Below are positions 43,411 through 52,725 of a stretch of DNA of 64,000 nt, piece by piece; within the stretch, counting starts at the first letter, position 1, and each line of letters begins with the position of its first letter. The translations under genes and the position numbers were made by a program. The DNA comes from Pedobacter insulae (GTDB taxonomy: Bacteria; Bacteroidota; Bacteroidia; Sphingobacteriales; Sphingobacteriaceae). The stretch is from NCBI RefSeq assembly GCF_900113525.1, contig NZ_FOPP01000002.1, positions 494,897-558,896 on the forward strand, given 5' to 3'. The notes under the pieces were generated by a model, which worked only from the letters and a program-made list of their open reading frames with translations, made no database searches and was not told where the DNA came from.

Positions 43411-46400
43411 ATGCAATTAAATTTTTATGGAAAAATGCAGCATTTTGCTGTACATATCCAACCCAAACTGTTAAGAGCTATGAAACTCACAGTAATTTTT
43501 ATAATGCTTGGCTGTTTGCAAATAAGCGCTAAAAGCTTTTCGCAAAGTATTAACCTTATCGGTAAAAACATTCCATTAGAAAAAGCCTTAACCCAAATTG
43601 GCGAGCAAAGTGGTTATTTCTTTTTTTACAAGTACAATGAAATAAAAGATGCAAAACCAGTAACACTAAATCTAAAAGGTGTAAGCTTGGAAAAAGCACT
43701 ACAAGAGAGTTTTAAAGATCAATTTTTCACTTATTCCATCGATAAAAAAACCATCGTGGTAACTAAAACTAACTTTCAAAAAGAGGAAGTTTTACCCATT
43801 GATGTTAAAGGTAAAGTTGTAGATGAAGCTGGTTTGCCATTAATTGGTGCCAATGTAAAACTAAAAGACAGTAATAAAGGTGTAATGACAGATGCAAATG
43901 GTAACTTCAGCATTGCTGATTTACCAGACGACGCTGTATTAGTAGTAAGTTATACTGGTTTTATAAATGCCGAGATTAAAGTTGGTGGGAGAAGTAGCCT
44001 AACCATTACTTTGAAAGAGAATAGCCAAACTTTAGATGCTGTTGTTGCCGTTGGTTATGGTACCGTACAGAAAAAAGATGTTACAGGTTCTATCAGTTCT
44101 ATTGGTGCTAAGCAGATTAAAGATCAGCCTATTGTAAGTTTAGACCAAGCAATGGCTGGGCAAATGGCTGGCGTGCAGGTTACTCAAGCAACGGGTGCGC
44201 CAGGTGGTGGGGCAACTGTTAGGGTACGTGGTGCAGGTTCGTTATCGGCAGGTAATGAGCCTCTGTATGTAGTAGATGGTTTTCCGGTTACTAATGATTA
44301 TAACCAAAGAAATAATCCGCTTGCAACTATAAACCCAGCTGATATTGAAAACATACAAGTGTTAAAAGATGCTTCTGCTACCGCTATTTATGGTTCAAGA
44401 GGTTCGAATGGCGTAGTAATTATCACCACTAAATCTGGTAAATCTGGTGCTTCTAAAATAGATCTCAGCTTAAATACTGGAATACAACAAGTAGAACGAA
44501 CTTTAGATGTTTTAAATGCGAGAGAGTTTGCTGTTTTTATTAACGAAGCTAGAAATAATGCTTGGGTAAATTCTGGTGCCGGTCGCTCTGCTTCAGATCC
44601 AAATTCGGCGAGGATAAATAATGTAATGTATTTATTGCCAGCTTCTTTAAGCAATCCAGATGCGCTGGGCAAAGGTACCAATTGGCAGGATGAGATTTTC
44701 AGAACTGCACCAATGAGTAATTATCAAATTAATTTTTCTGGCGGCAATGAGAAAACAAAATATTTTGTTTCTGGCGGATATTTAACACAAGAGGGTGTGG
44801 TTTTAGGATCTGATTTAAAACGCTACTCGTTTCGTGTAAATGTAGAATCGAAGATAAATGATATAGTAAAAGTAGGCGCAAACATCACTCCATCTTACAA
44901 TTTCTCTAACCAAAGCTTGGCCGAAGGTAACTGGCAAGGTGGTGGTATCATACAATCGGCATTAACAGCAAACCCACTTTTGTCGCCTTACAATGCAGAT
45001 GGCAGCTATACTAAAATTACTGGGCAAGGTATTGGTACAAGTGAGGTAGATAATCCTGTGAAAATTGCTCGAGAATATTTTCATCAACAAGGCAATATGA
45101 GATTGTTGGGAACTGCCTTTGCCGAGGTTAGTATCATTAATGATTTAAAATTTAAGGCTTTGGTAGGTGCTGATATTAGAAATTTCAGAGAGCAAATCTT
45201 TAATCCATCGGTAATTAACCCAAACAGCGTAAATGACACCAAATTGGCTACAGCCAATAACAATACCATAGAAAACAGAAACTGGTTGGCAGAGTTCACT
45301 TTAAGTTATAACAAAAAGGTCAAAAAACATGCTTTTGATGCCTTATTGGGTTATACCATACAGCAAGAAAATATGGAGTTCAATTCTATAAGTGCCACTA
45401 GCTTTCCAAATGATCAAATTAAAACCATTAGTGCAGCAGGTGCAATTACAAATGCAACTGCAACAAAAGAAGAATGGGCATTATTATCATATCTTGCTCG
45501 TTTAAACTATAGTTTTGATAATAGATATCTGGTAACTGCAACGCTTAGAACTGATGGTTCATCTCGTTTTGGTATCGACAATAGATACGGTGTTTTCCCT
45601 TCAGTTTCATTAGGGTGGAGAATATCTGAAGAAGGTTTCATGAAAAATGTAAACTGGATCTCTGATTTAAAAATTAGAACAAGTTATGGTATTACTGGAA
45701 ATAATTTTATAAGTAATTATGGTGCAATAGGTCTTACAAGTCCAGATAATTATGTATTTGGGACAAGTGGCGGTACAGTTAACAATGGCATTAGAGTGGC
45801 TAATATTGGTAATACATTGTTAAGTTGGGAGAAAAACAAACAATTAGATATTGGTTTAGAATTTGGCATTTTGCAAAACAGAGTAGCCATGTCTGTTGAT
45901 TATTACAACAAAAGAACTTCAGATTTATTGTTAAATGTGCCAACACCAACATTAACTGGTTACACAAATGCGTTGCAAAACATTGGAGAAATACAAAATA
46001 AAGGTTTTGAGTTTACTGTAACCAGCCGAAATTTGGTAAAAGCATTTAAATGGTCAACTGATGTAAACTTCTCTACCAATAACATCGCAGTTCTAGCCTT
46101 AGGGCCAGATGGTTCACGTATTTTAGCCAGACAAACAACTTTTGCGGCCGGAAATACACATGTTACCGAAATTGGCTCAGCACCTGGTTCTTTCTTTGGC
46201 TATAAAGTAATTGGTATTTATCAAAATCAAAGCGAAATTGATACACAACCTATTATTAGAAATGCAAATGGAACAGCCTTTTCAAAACCTGGTCAGTTAA
46301 AATTTGCTGATGTAAATGGCGACGGTGTAATTACTGCCGACGATAGAACAAATATTGGTAGTCCGTTTCCAGATTTTACTTACGGCATGACCAATACTTT

Positions 46401-46890
46401 TGCCTATAAAGGTTTCGATTTTGCATTCACTTTACAAGGTGTGCACGGTTTTGAAGTGTTAAATGCCGCTCGTAGGTTTTACGGAAATTATGCAGGTTCT
46501 TATAACGTTTTGCAAAGCACTGCTAACGGATGGAAATCTGAAAGCAACCGTGGTGATGGTGTTAGTCCGCAAATAGACCGAAATTTTAATGCAATAGGTA
46601 TTGCTTCTGTAATTAATAATGCTACTTCTGCTTTTGTAGAGGATGGTTCTTTTTTAAGAATTAGAAACATTACGTTAGGTTATAATCTGCCAACATCAAT
46701 AGCTAAAAGTTTAAAAGTGGCAAACGCCAGGTTAAGTTTTACCGTACAAAACGCGTACACATTTACCAAGTACGAAGGCTATAACCCAGAAGTAAGCATA
46801 GAAGGTGCTAATCCTTTAATGCCTGGTGTAGATTCTGGTGGTTACCCATTGGCTCGTACGTACATGTTTGGTTTAAATTTTGGATTTTAA
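43411..46890 (+). CDS. SusC/RagA-family TonB-dependent transducer with STN domain
   Basis: 1159 residues. After a late signal peptide (hydrophobic core about 26-37, ending A-K-S-F-S-Q) comes an STN domain at about 47-117 (I-P-L-E-K-A-L-T-Q-I-G-E-Q-S-G-Y-F-F-F), then CarboxypepD_reg-like domain (about 130-205), TonB box region (A-V-V-A-V-G-Y-G-T), plug and barrel ending M-F-G-L-N-F-G-F. The STN domain contacts FecR, so this transporter also reports substrate to the ECF factor. It is the main import pore of the second glycan locus and is followed by its SusD 19 bases later. Confidence 0.93.
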   Translation: MQLNFYGKMQHFAVHIQPKLLRAMKLTVIFIMLGCLQISAKSFSQSINLIGKNIPLEKALTQIGEQSGYFFFYKYNEIKDAKPVTLNLKGVSLEKALQESFKDQFFTYSIDKKTIVVTKTNFQKEEVLPIDVKGKVVDEAGLPLIGANVKLKDSNKGVMTDANGNFSIADLPDDAVLVVSYTGFINAEIKVGGRSSLTITLKENSQTLDAVVAVGYGTVQKKDVTGSISSIGAKQIKDQPIVSLDQAMAGQMAGVQVTQATGAPGGGATVRVRGAGSLSAGNEPLYVVDGFPVTNDYNQRNNPLATINPADIENIQVLKDASATAIYGSRGSNGVVIITTKSGKSGASKIDLSLNTGIQQVERTLDVLNAREFAVFINEARNNAWVNSGAGRSASDPNSARINNVMYLLPASLSNPDALGKGTNWQDEIFRTAPMSNYQINFSGGNEKTKYFVSGGYLTQEGVVLGSDLKRYSFRVNVESKINDIVKVGANITPSYNFSNQSLAEGNWQGGGIIQSALTANPLLSPYNADGSYTKITGQGIGTSEVDNPVKIAREYFHQQGNMRLLGTAFAEVSIINDLKFKALVGADIRNFREQIFNPSVINPNSVNDTKLATANNNTIENRNWLAEFTLSYNKKVKKHAFDALLGYTIQQENMEFNSISATSFPNDQIKTISAAGAITNATATKEEWALLSYLARLNYSFDNRYLVTATLRTDGSSRFGIDNRYGVFPSVSLGWRISEEGFMKNVNWISDLKIRTSYGITGNNFISNYGAIGLTSPDNYVFGTSGGTVNNGIRVANIGNTLLSWEKNKQLDIGLEFGILQNRVAMSVDYYNKRTSDLLLNVPTPTLTGYTNALQNIGEIQNKGFEFTVTSRNLVKAFKWSTDVNFSTNNIAVLALGPDGSRILARQTTFAAGNTHVTEIGSAPGSFFGYKVIGIYQNQSEIDTQPIIRNANGTAFSKPGQLKFADVNGDGVITADDRTNIGSPFPDFTYGMTNTFAYKGFDFAFTLQGVHGFEVLNAARRFYGNYAGSYNVLQSTANGWKSESNRGDGVSPQIDRNFNAIGIASVINNATSAFVEDGSFLRIRNITLGYNLPTSIAKSLKVANARLSFTVQNAYTFTKYEGYNPEVSIEGANPLMPGVDSGGYPLARTYMFGLNFGF

Positions 46891-46909
46891 TTACAGCAAT
46901 TACAAAGAG

Positions 46910-48379
46910 ATGAAAAATATAAAAACAATTTTTGCTGCGGGTATTATAGTTTTACTTTCAGCCAGTAGTTGTAAAAAGGACTTTTTAGATCGTGCTCCTA
47001 TTTCTCAAATGAATGGGAACAACTTTTATAAAACAGCCGAAGATATGAAGAACGCCCTATCGGCAGCTTATGCCGGATTGCAATATGGAGGATTATACTA
47101 TTCTTCTATGCATGTTATTGGCGATATGCGTTCAGACAACACAGAAATTACCAACCCAAATGCAGGCTCTGATTTAGTAGCGGTAGATAATTTCCAGAAT
47201 TTGGCTACTACATCTATTAGTAGCACTACTTGGGCAGGACATTATCAAGCTATCCAATCAGTTAATGCCGTTATCGAAAAAATTGAAACGGTACCTATGG
47301 ATGCTGGTTTAAAAGCTAGATACACTGCTGAAGCTAAATTTTTAAGAGCGCTGATGTACTTTAATTTGGTGCGTATTTTTGGCGATGTTCCTTTAGTGAC
47401 AAAAGTGATCAATAATCCACAAGAAGGCTATAACTATGGTAGAAATCCATCAGCAGAGGTTTATGCGCAAATTATCGCTGACTTAACCGATGCAGAGAAT
47501 ACTTTGCCATTTGAATTTACAGGTGGAGATATTGGCAGGGCTACAAAAGGAGCAGCAATGTCTTTACTGGGTAAAGTATATTTAACTCAAAAAAACTGGT
47601 CTTTAGCAGCTGCAAAATTAAAACAGGTAATTGATCAAACCGTGAGTAATAAATATCAATTATTACCTACTTATGCAGGTGTATTTGGCATTGCCAACGA
47701 AAACAATAGAGAGGCAATATTCGAAGTTCAGTTTAAAAAAGGTTCAGCAGGCGAGGGTAGTCCATATGCTAACCAATTTGCACCAATTGGATCGGGGACT
47801 GCGGTAGTTTCGGTGGGTAATCCGTTAGGGCAAAACATACCAACAACAGAGATGAGCAATGCTTACGAAGCTAATGACGTGAGAAAAGCACTGTCGATGA
47901 GAAATAGCTATGTACTTGGTGCAAATACAGTACAACACAACTATGTTGTGAAGTATTTAGGTGTGCCTGCAGCTAGTTTAGATAGCGATAACAATTGGAT
48001 TGTATTGAGATACGCTGATGTATTGTTGATGTATGCAGAAGCTTTAAACGAACAAGGTTACGTTGCCGATGGACCAGCATTTACTTACTTAAACCAGATT
48101 AGAACGAGAGCTGGTTTGCCAATTAAAACTAGTAATAATGCAAGTTTAGCATTAAGAGTTGCTGATCAAGCTGCTTTTAGATTAGCAGTTGAACAAGAAA
48201 GACGTGTTGAATTGGCTTTCGAAGGTCACCGTTGGTTTGATTTAGTGCGCACAGAAAGAGCCGTAACAGTAATGGCTTCAAAAGGTATGCAACCTCACCA
48301 TGTGTTGTTCCCAATACCACAAAGTCAAATAGATATAAACCCGGCCTTAATTAAACAAAATCCGGGCTATACCAATTAA
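46910..48379 (+). CDS. SusD/RagB-family glycan-binding lipoprotein
   Basis: 489 residues from ATG 46910, where the lipoprotein signal (L-S-A-S-S-C) starts; the TTG frame at 46880 overlaps the SusC end and is rejected. SusD signatures: F-G-D-V-P-L-V-T near 154-161, L-M-Y-A-E-A-L-N near 370, and the C-terminal R-R-V-E-L-A-F-E-G-H-R-W-F-D-L-V-R segment near 437-453. It is the surface lid of the STN-SusC. Confidence 0.93.
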   Translation: MKNIKTIFAAGIIVLLSASSCKKDFLDRAPISQMNGNNFYKTAEDMKNALSAAYAGLQYGGLYYSSMHVIGDMRSDNTEITNPNAGSDLVAVDNFQNLATTSISSTTWAGHYQAIQSVNAVIEKIETVPMDAGLKARYTAEAKFLRALMYFNLVRIFGDVPLVTKVINNPQEGYNYGRNPSAEVYAQIIADLTDAENTLPFEFTGGDIGRATKGAAMSLLGKVYLTQKNWSLAAAKLKQVIDQTVSNKYQLLPTYAGVFGIANENNREAIFEVQFKKGSAGEGSPYANQFAPIGSGTAVVSVGNPLGQNIPTTEMSNAYEANDVRKALSMRNSYVLGANTVQHNYVVKYLGVPAASLDSDNNWIVLRYADVLLMYAEALNEQGYVADGPAFTYLNQIRTRAGLPIKTSNNASLALRVADQAAFRLAVEQERRVELAFEGHRWFDLVRTERAVTVMASKGMQPHHVLFPIPQSQIDINPALIKQNPGYTN

Positions 48380-48388
48380 TTGATAGCT

Positions 48389-48430
48389 AGTTCATCCCGG
48401 TTGTAAATCGGGATGAACTTTATTTATCAA
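48389..48430 (+). terminator. Strong hairpin after SusD
   Basis: AGTTCATCCCG (48389-48399) pairs exactly with CGGGATGAACT (48409-48419) around a 9-base loop and is followed by TTATTTAT. It separates the sigma-FecR-SusCD block from the catabolic block, perhaps letting only part of transcription continue. Confidence 0.8.
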
Positions 48431-48465
48431 AGTAAAATTCTCTTTTTCTACTAAACCTAAGCTAA

Positions 48466-49923
48466 ATGAAAAGATCCCTTCTCTATTTAATGGTGTTTGT
48501 TTTGTGCTTCCAATTTTCCAGGGCTCAAGTGCAAACACTCAATATCAAAGATACGGGCTATCGTTCTATTTGGTATAGCAACGAGCCATCTAAAGACGAA
48601 TATGTATACAAATACAGTGGCGGTTTAGGTACGTATCCGGCTAATCACTACCCATTTTCTATTTATGTTTCCAAAGTAAACAAAACATTTTTTTGTTATG
48701 GCGGTACAGATAAAGATGGAAAAACCTTATTACATAGCGTTTCTTATTTCGATCATCAAACTAAGATGGTGCCAAAGCCAACCGTAGTTTTGGATAAAAA
48801 AACGAATAATGCGCACGATAATCCAGTAATGAATATCGATAAAGAGGGTTACATCTGGATATTTTCTACCGCTCATGGTACAAATGGGCCTTCTTATGTG
48901 CATAAAAGTATGCAGCCTTATGATATCGGTAAGTTCGAACAAGTTCAGACTACCAAAATAGAAAATGACCAAGTAGTGCCAATGAACAATTTTTCTTACC
49001 TACAAAGCTGGTATCAACCAGAAAATGGTTTCATTAATCTCTTTACCCATTATGATCGTAAGGTAATCGAAAATCAACCTTCAAAGCCAAGGCGAACCAT
49101 TAGCTACATGACCAGTAAAGATGGGGTAAGCTATTCAGAATGGAAGGATCTGGCCATTATAGAAGAAGGACATTACCAAACCAGCGGCCAGTTTAACAAT
49201 AAATTAGGTAGTGCATTCAATTTTCATCCAATTAAAGTAGGCGAAAATGGGTTAAACTACCGCTCTAATTTATACTACATCCAAACTCAAAATTTCGGTA
49301 AAACTTGGCAATCTGCCAAAGGGGATGACTTAAGTTTGCCATTAACAGCTATTTCAAATTCCGCTTTGGTAAAAGATTATCATTCTTTAGGCTTGAATGT
49401 TTACATCAACGATTTGGCTTTTGATGCAAAAGGAAATCCTATTATTCTTTATTTAACAAGTAAAGGTTACGAAGCTGGTCCAGAGAATGGGCCTAGAGTT
49501 TGGTATACCGCAAGATTTACCGGTGCGGATTGGGAAATTTTACCACTAACTACATCAGACAATAATTATGATATGGGCTCGCTTTATATCGATAAAAAAG
49601 GCGTTTGGCGTGTAGTTGGGCCAACTACAACTGGTCCGCAGCCTTTTAATACAGGTGGCGAAATGGTGTTGTGGACAAGCAAAAATCAAGGCAAAACTTG
49701 GAAAAGCAAAACCATGACAGCCAATAGCGAATTTAACCATTCTTACGCCCGTAGACCCGTAAATGTTCATCAAGATTTTTATGCTTTCTGGGCTGATGGA
49801 AATGGTAGAAAATTTTCTAAAAGCAGCCTTTATTTCTCCGATCAAAAAGGAAATGTTTATCAGCTGCCAACACAAATGGATGCAGATTTTGCAAAACCGA
49901 GGTTAATCAAGGTTAAAAAATAA
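48466..49923 (+). CDS. Secreted BNR-type beta-propeller, candidate polysaccharide lyase
   Basis: 485 residues with a signal peptide (ending S-R-A-Q, residue 21). The body is a repeat-built propeller of the BNR_4 type, with sialidase-like boxes such as S-K-D-G-V-S-Y-S-E-W and T-S-K-N-Q-G-K-T-W-K. The N-x-A-H-D-N-P segment with His117 and S-T-A-H-G with His137 resembles the paired His residues of propeller-fold ulvan-lyase families (PL24/PL25 type), where two His about 20 residues apart and a Tyr act on uronates. It sits in a locus with GH88 but no other lyase, which makes a lyase role attractive. A non-lyase glycosidase or binding protein remains possible. Confidence 0.6.
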   Translation: MKRSLLYLMVFVLCFQFSRAQVQTLNIKDTGYRSIWYSNEPSKDEYVYKYSGGLGTYPANHYPFSIYVSKVNKTFFCYGGTDKDGKTLLHSVSYFDHQTKMVPKPTVVLDKKTNNAHDNPVMNIDKEGYIWIFSTAHGTNGPSYVHKSMQPYDIGKFEQVQTTKIENDQVVPMNNFSYLQSWYQPENGFINLFTHYDRKVIENQPSKPRRTISYMTSKDGVSYSEWKDLAIIEEGHYQTSGQFNNKLGSAFNFHPIKVGENGLNYRSNLYYIQTQNFGKTWQSAKGDDLSLPLTAISNSALVKDYHSLGLNVYINDLAFDAKGNPIILYLTSKGYEAGPENGPRVWYTARFTGADWEILPLTTSDNNYDMGSLYIDKKGVWRVVGPTTTGPQPFNTGGEMVLWTSKNQGKTWKSKTMTANSEFNHSYARRPVNVHQDFYAFWADGNGRKFSKSSLYFSDQKGNVYQLPTQMDADFAKPRLIKVKK

Positions 49924-50017
49924 ATCATTATCGTTTCATCCCATTGCAAAGAAACCGAGTTTACGAGCTCATTAATACAAATGAATAACATAAACAAGGT
50001 ATTAATAACAGATATAG

Positions 50018-51490
50018 ATGAGAAAATACTTGATCATTCTTTTAGTGAGCATGGCAATTAACAGTTGCAAACAGGCAAAAGAATTGCCTATTATCGATTA
50101 TATACAATTAGAAAACACCACGCTTAAAGTTGAAGTGTTGGCTAAAAACCTAGATGTGCCTTGGGATATTGCTTATGCAAATGATAAATCTTTATGGTTT
50201 GCCGAGCAAAAAGGAGTGATTTCTAAAATAGATTTAAATACTGGCGAACAAAAGAAATTATTAACCATTACAGATGTTTGGCACAAACGTACGGCGGGCT
50301 TATTGGGTTTGGTTGTTCATCCAAATTTTAAGAATAATCCTTACGTATTTGTAAATTATACAGTTAAAAAAGACAGTGTAATTACCAATCATTTGGTGAG
50401 GTACGAGTTTAAAAACGATACATTAATCAACAAAAAAATACTATTAGTTATTGATGGTTTTACAGCTCACAACGGATCGAGATTAGCCATTGCTAAAGAC
50501 GGAAAATTGCTTTGGGCAACTGGTGATGCCTACAAAGGCAAAAATGCACAAAACTTAAAAAGCTTAAATGGTAAGATCTTAAGGCTCAACACAGATGGCT
50601 CCGTGCCAAAAGATAATCCTTATCCAAACAGTTATGTTTTTGCCAATGGATTTAGAAATATGCAGGGCATTACCATTGGCGATAATGGCTTAATTTATAC
50701 TTCAGAGCATGGCGATGCCATTGAAGATGAAGTAAATTTAATTGAAAAAGGAAGAAATTATGGCTGGCCAAACATTGAAGGGAAGCATGATTTGCCAGCC
50801 GATCAATTATTTGCAGCACAACATCAAACGGTAGAACCACTACAATCATGGACACCAGTTATTGCACCTGCTGGGATAACTTATTATGGTTATGGAGCCA
50901 TCGCCGAATGGCGGAACAGTTTATTGCTCACTACCTTAAAAACAAAAAGTTTAAGGGTTTTAAAATTAACTGAAGACGGCCGCAAAATTTTAAGTGAGGA
51001 GGTTTTTCTGAAAGAACATTATGGGCGTTTACGTGATGTGGAGGTTGGACCAAAAGGCGAGATTTATATTAGTACTAGTAACCATGATTGGAACCCATCT
51101 CCAGGTTTTCCATTGCCAGAAGATGATAAAATTCTTAAAATCAGCATTGCTGAAAAGCCTGGTAAAAAACCCTTACGTGGAGTTAACTCTACCACTGTGG
51201 AAGAAATTAAAGATGGTAAATTATTGTACGAGCAGTATTGTGCATCGTGCCATAAAGCAGATGGAAAAGGTGTGTCAAATGTCTTTCCGGCATTAGCTGG
51301 TTCCAAAAAAGTGCTATGCAATTCAGCCGATTTAGTTTCGCTGGTATTAAATGGAGCTGGTGAACAAATGCCTGCATTTAAATTTCTAAAAGATGAAGAT
51401 GTAGCTAAAATCATCAACTATATCAATACAAATTGGAACAATAAGGGAAAAGAAATTTCATCCTCAGATGTGAAAAATAAAAGGAAATAA
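50018..51490 (+). CDS. PQQ-type sugar dehydrogenase fused to cytochrome c, lipoprotein
   Basis: 490 residues with a lipoprotein signal (A-I-N-S-C, about residue 17). Residues of about 35-375 form the soluble glucose dehydrogenase-like propeller: V-P-W-D-I-A near 47, G-L-L-G-L-V-V-H-P-N-F near 90-100, T-A-H-N-G-S-R-L near 149 and N-Y-G-W-P near 247. Residues of about 395-480 are a mono-heme cytochrome c with C-A-S-C-H near 407-411. It probably oxidises a sugar in the periplasm and passes electrons to the respiratory chain. Its TAA stop shares one base with the ATG of the next gene. Confidence 0.85.
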   Translation: MRKYLIILLVSMAINSCKQAKELPIIDYIQLENTTLKVEVLAKNLDVPWDIAYANDKSLWFAEQKGVISKIDLNTGEQKKLLTITDVWHKRTAGLLGLVVHPNFKNNPYVFVNYTVKKDSVITNHLVRYEFKNDTLINKKILLVIDGFTAHNGSRLAIAKDGKLLWATGDAYKGKNAQNLKSLNGKILRLNTDGSVPKDNPYPNSYVFANGFRNMQGITIGDNGLIYTSEHGDAIEDEVNLIEKGRNYGWPNIEGKHDLPADQLFAAQHQTVEPLQSWTPVIAPAGITYYGYGAIAEWRNSLLLTTLKTKSLRVLKLTEDGRKILSEEVFLKEHYGRLRDVEVGPKGEIYISTSNHDWNPSPGFPLPEDDKILKISIAEKPGKKPLRGVNSTTVEEIKDGKLLYEQYCASCHKADGKGVSNVFPALAGSKKVLCNSADLVSLVLNGAGEQMPAFKFLKDEDVAKIINYINTNWNNKGKEISSSDVKNKRK

Positions 51491-52701
51491 TGGGTTCAAA
51501 AACAGATAAAAATAAACTTATACAAGTGCTGGCAGGGCTTGGTCCGGGTATCATTACCGCTGCTTTGGTTTTTGGACCAAGTAAAATGACCATTACCTCA
51601 AAACTAGGTGCTGAATATGGCTATAGCATGTTATGGATTGTAGTATTAGCCATTTTCTTTATGCTCATTTTTACCAATATGGGTGCTAGAATTGGCTTGC
51701 ATACTGATGTAAGTTTGCTTAGCAACATCAGAACTAAATGGGGCAAAGCGGTTAGCGCTTTAATTGGTTTGGGTGTTTTTTTAGTCGCCACCTCTTTTCA
51801 AGCAGGTAACGCAATAGGAGTGGGCATCGCGGTAGCAGAAGCAACTGGTACAAAAGCTTGGGTTTGGGTTTTGGTATTTAACGTTTTTGGGATGGCGTTG
51901 TTGTTTTTTAGCAGTTTTTATAAAGTGCTCGAAAAGTTAATGATCGCCTTGGTGGGTTTAATGCTCATTTCTTTTTTAACCACACTTTTTTTAAGTAAAC
52001 CATCATTAAGTGGCATAGCTAATGGGTTTGTGCCAAACATTCCACTAGGATCATCGGCTTTAATTATTGCTTTTATTGCTTCTTGTTTCTCTATTGTAGG
52101 TGCATTTTATCAATCTTATTTAATGCAAGAGAACAAAAAAAATGGCGTAGTTATTACAAACAAAAGCTACACCGGTATTATCATTTTAGGCGTGATGAGT
52201 GTTGTGGTAATCATCTGTGCTGCTGCTGTGCTACATCCACAAGGTTTAAGCGTTAATTCAGCTTCAGAAATGTCTAAAGCTTTGGTGCCGTTATTTGGCA
52301 CCTATGCGGCCGATTTATTTTTGGCCGGTTTATTTGGTGCTTCTTTTTCATCCTTGGTTGGCAATGCCACAGTTGGTGGCAGTTTATTAGGCGATGCATT
52401 AGGTTATGGCAGCAAATTAAGTTCGAAATCAGTTCGTTTATTAATTGCTTTTGTGATGATCTGTGGTGCAAGCATCGCTTTAATATTTGGTAAGCTGCCT
52501 TTGGAACTTATTATTTTCGCTCAAAGCGTGACGATTTTTTTAGTCCCATTTATAGGCATTGCCATGTATACCATTGCAAATGATAAACAAATAATGGGTA
52601 AAAATGCCAATAGCTTATTTGTAAAAATTGCTGGTGCTCTAGGTTTATTGTTGCTCATCAGCCTTGCTGTGAAAAACTTTTTCGAATTATTTATCAACTA
52701 A
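51490..52701 (+). CDS. Nramp-fold transporter lacking metal-binding motifs
   Basis: 403 residues, about eleven membrane helices. The first helix aligns with the Nramp family through G-L-G-P-G-I and G-A-E-Y-G-Y-S-M-L-W, yet the metal-binding D-P-G-N is replaced by G29-P30-S31-K32. In helix 6 the M-P-H motif is also absent (S-I-V-G-A-F at about 201-206), while the flanking S-Y-L-M-Q-E remains. Both metal sites are therefore lost, and with a Lys in the site the transported species is unlikely to be a divalent cation. Operon context suggests an organic acid or sugar derivative (inference). One-base overlap with the upstream dehydrogenase gene. Confidence 0.8.
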   Translation: MGSKTDKNKLIQVLAGLGPGIITAALVFGPSKMTITSKLGAEYGYSMLWIVVLAIFFMLIFTNMGARIGLHTDVSLLSNIRTKWGKAVSALIGLGVFLVATSFQAGNAIGVGIAVAEATGTKAWVWVLVFNVFGMALLFFSSFYKVLEKLMIALVGLMLISFLTTLFLSKPSLSGIANGFVPNIPLGSSALIIAFIASCFSIVGAFYQSYLMQENKKNGVVITNKSYTGIIILGVMSVVVIICAAAVLHPQGLSVNSASEMSKALVPLFGTYAADLFLAGLFGASFSSLVGNATVGGSLLGDALGYGSKLSSKSVRLLIAFVMICGASIALIFGKLPLELIIFAQSVTIFLVPFIGIAMYTIANDKQIMGKNANSLFVKIAGALGLLLLISLAVKNFFELFIN

Positions 52702-52725
52702 AACACAAAATAAAACATAAAATCT

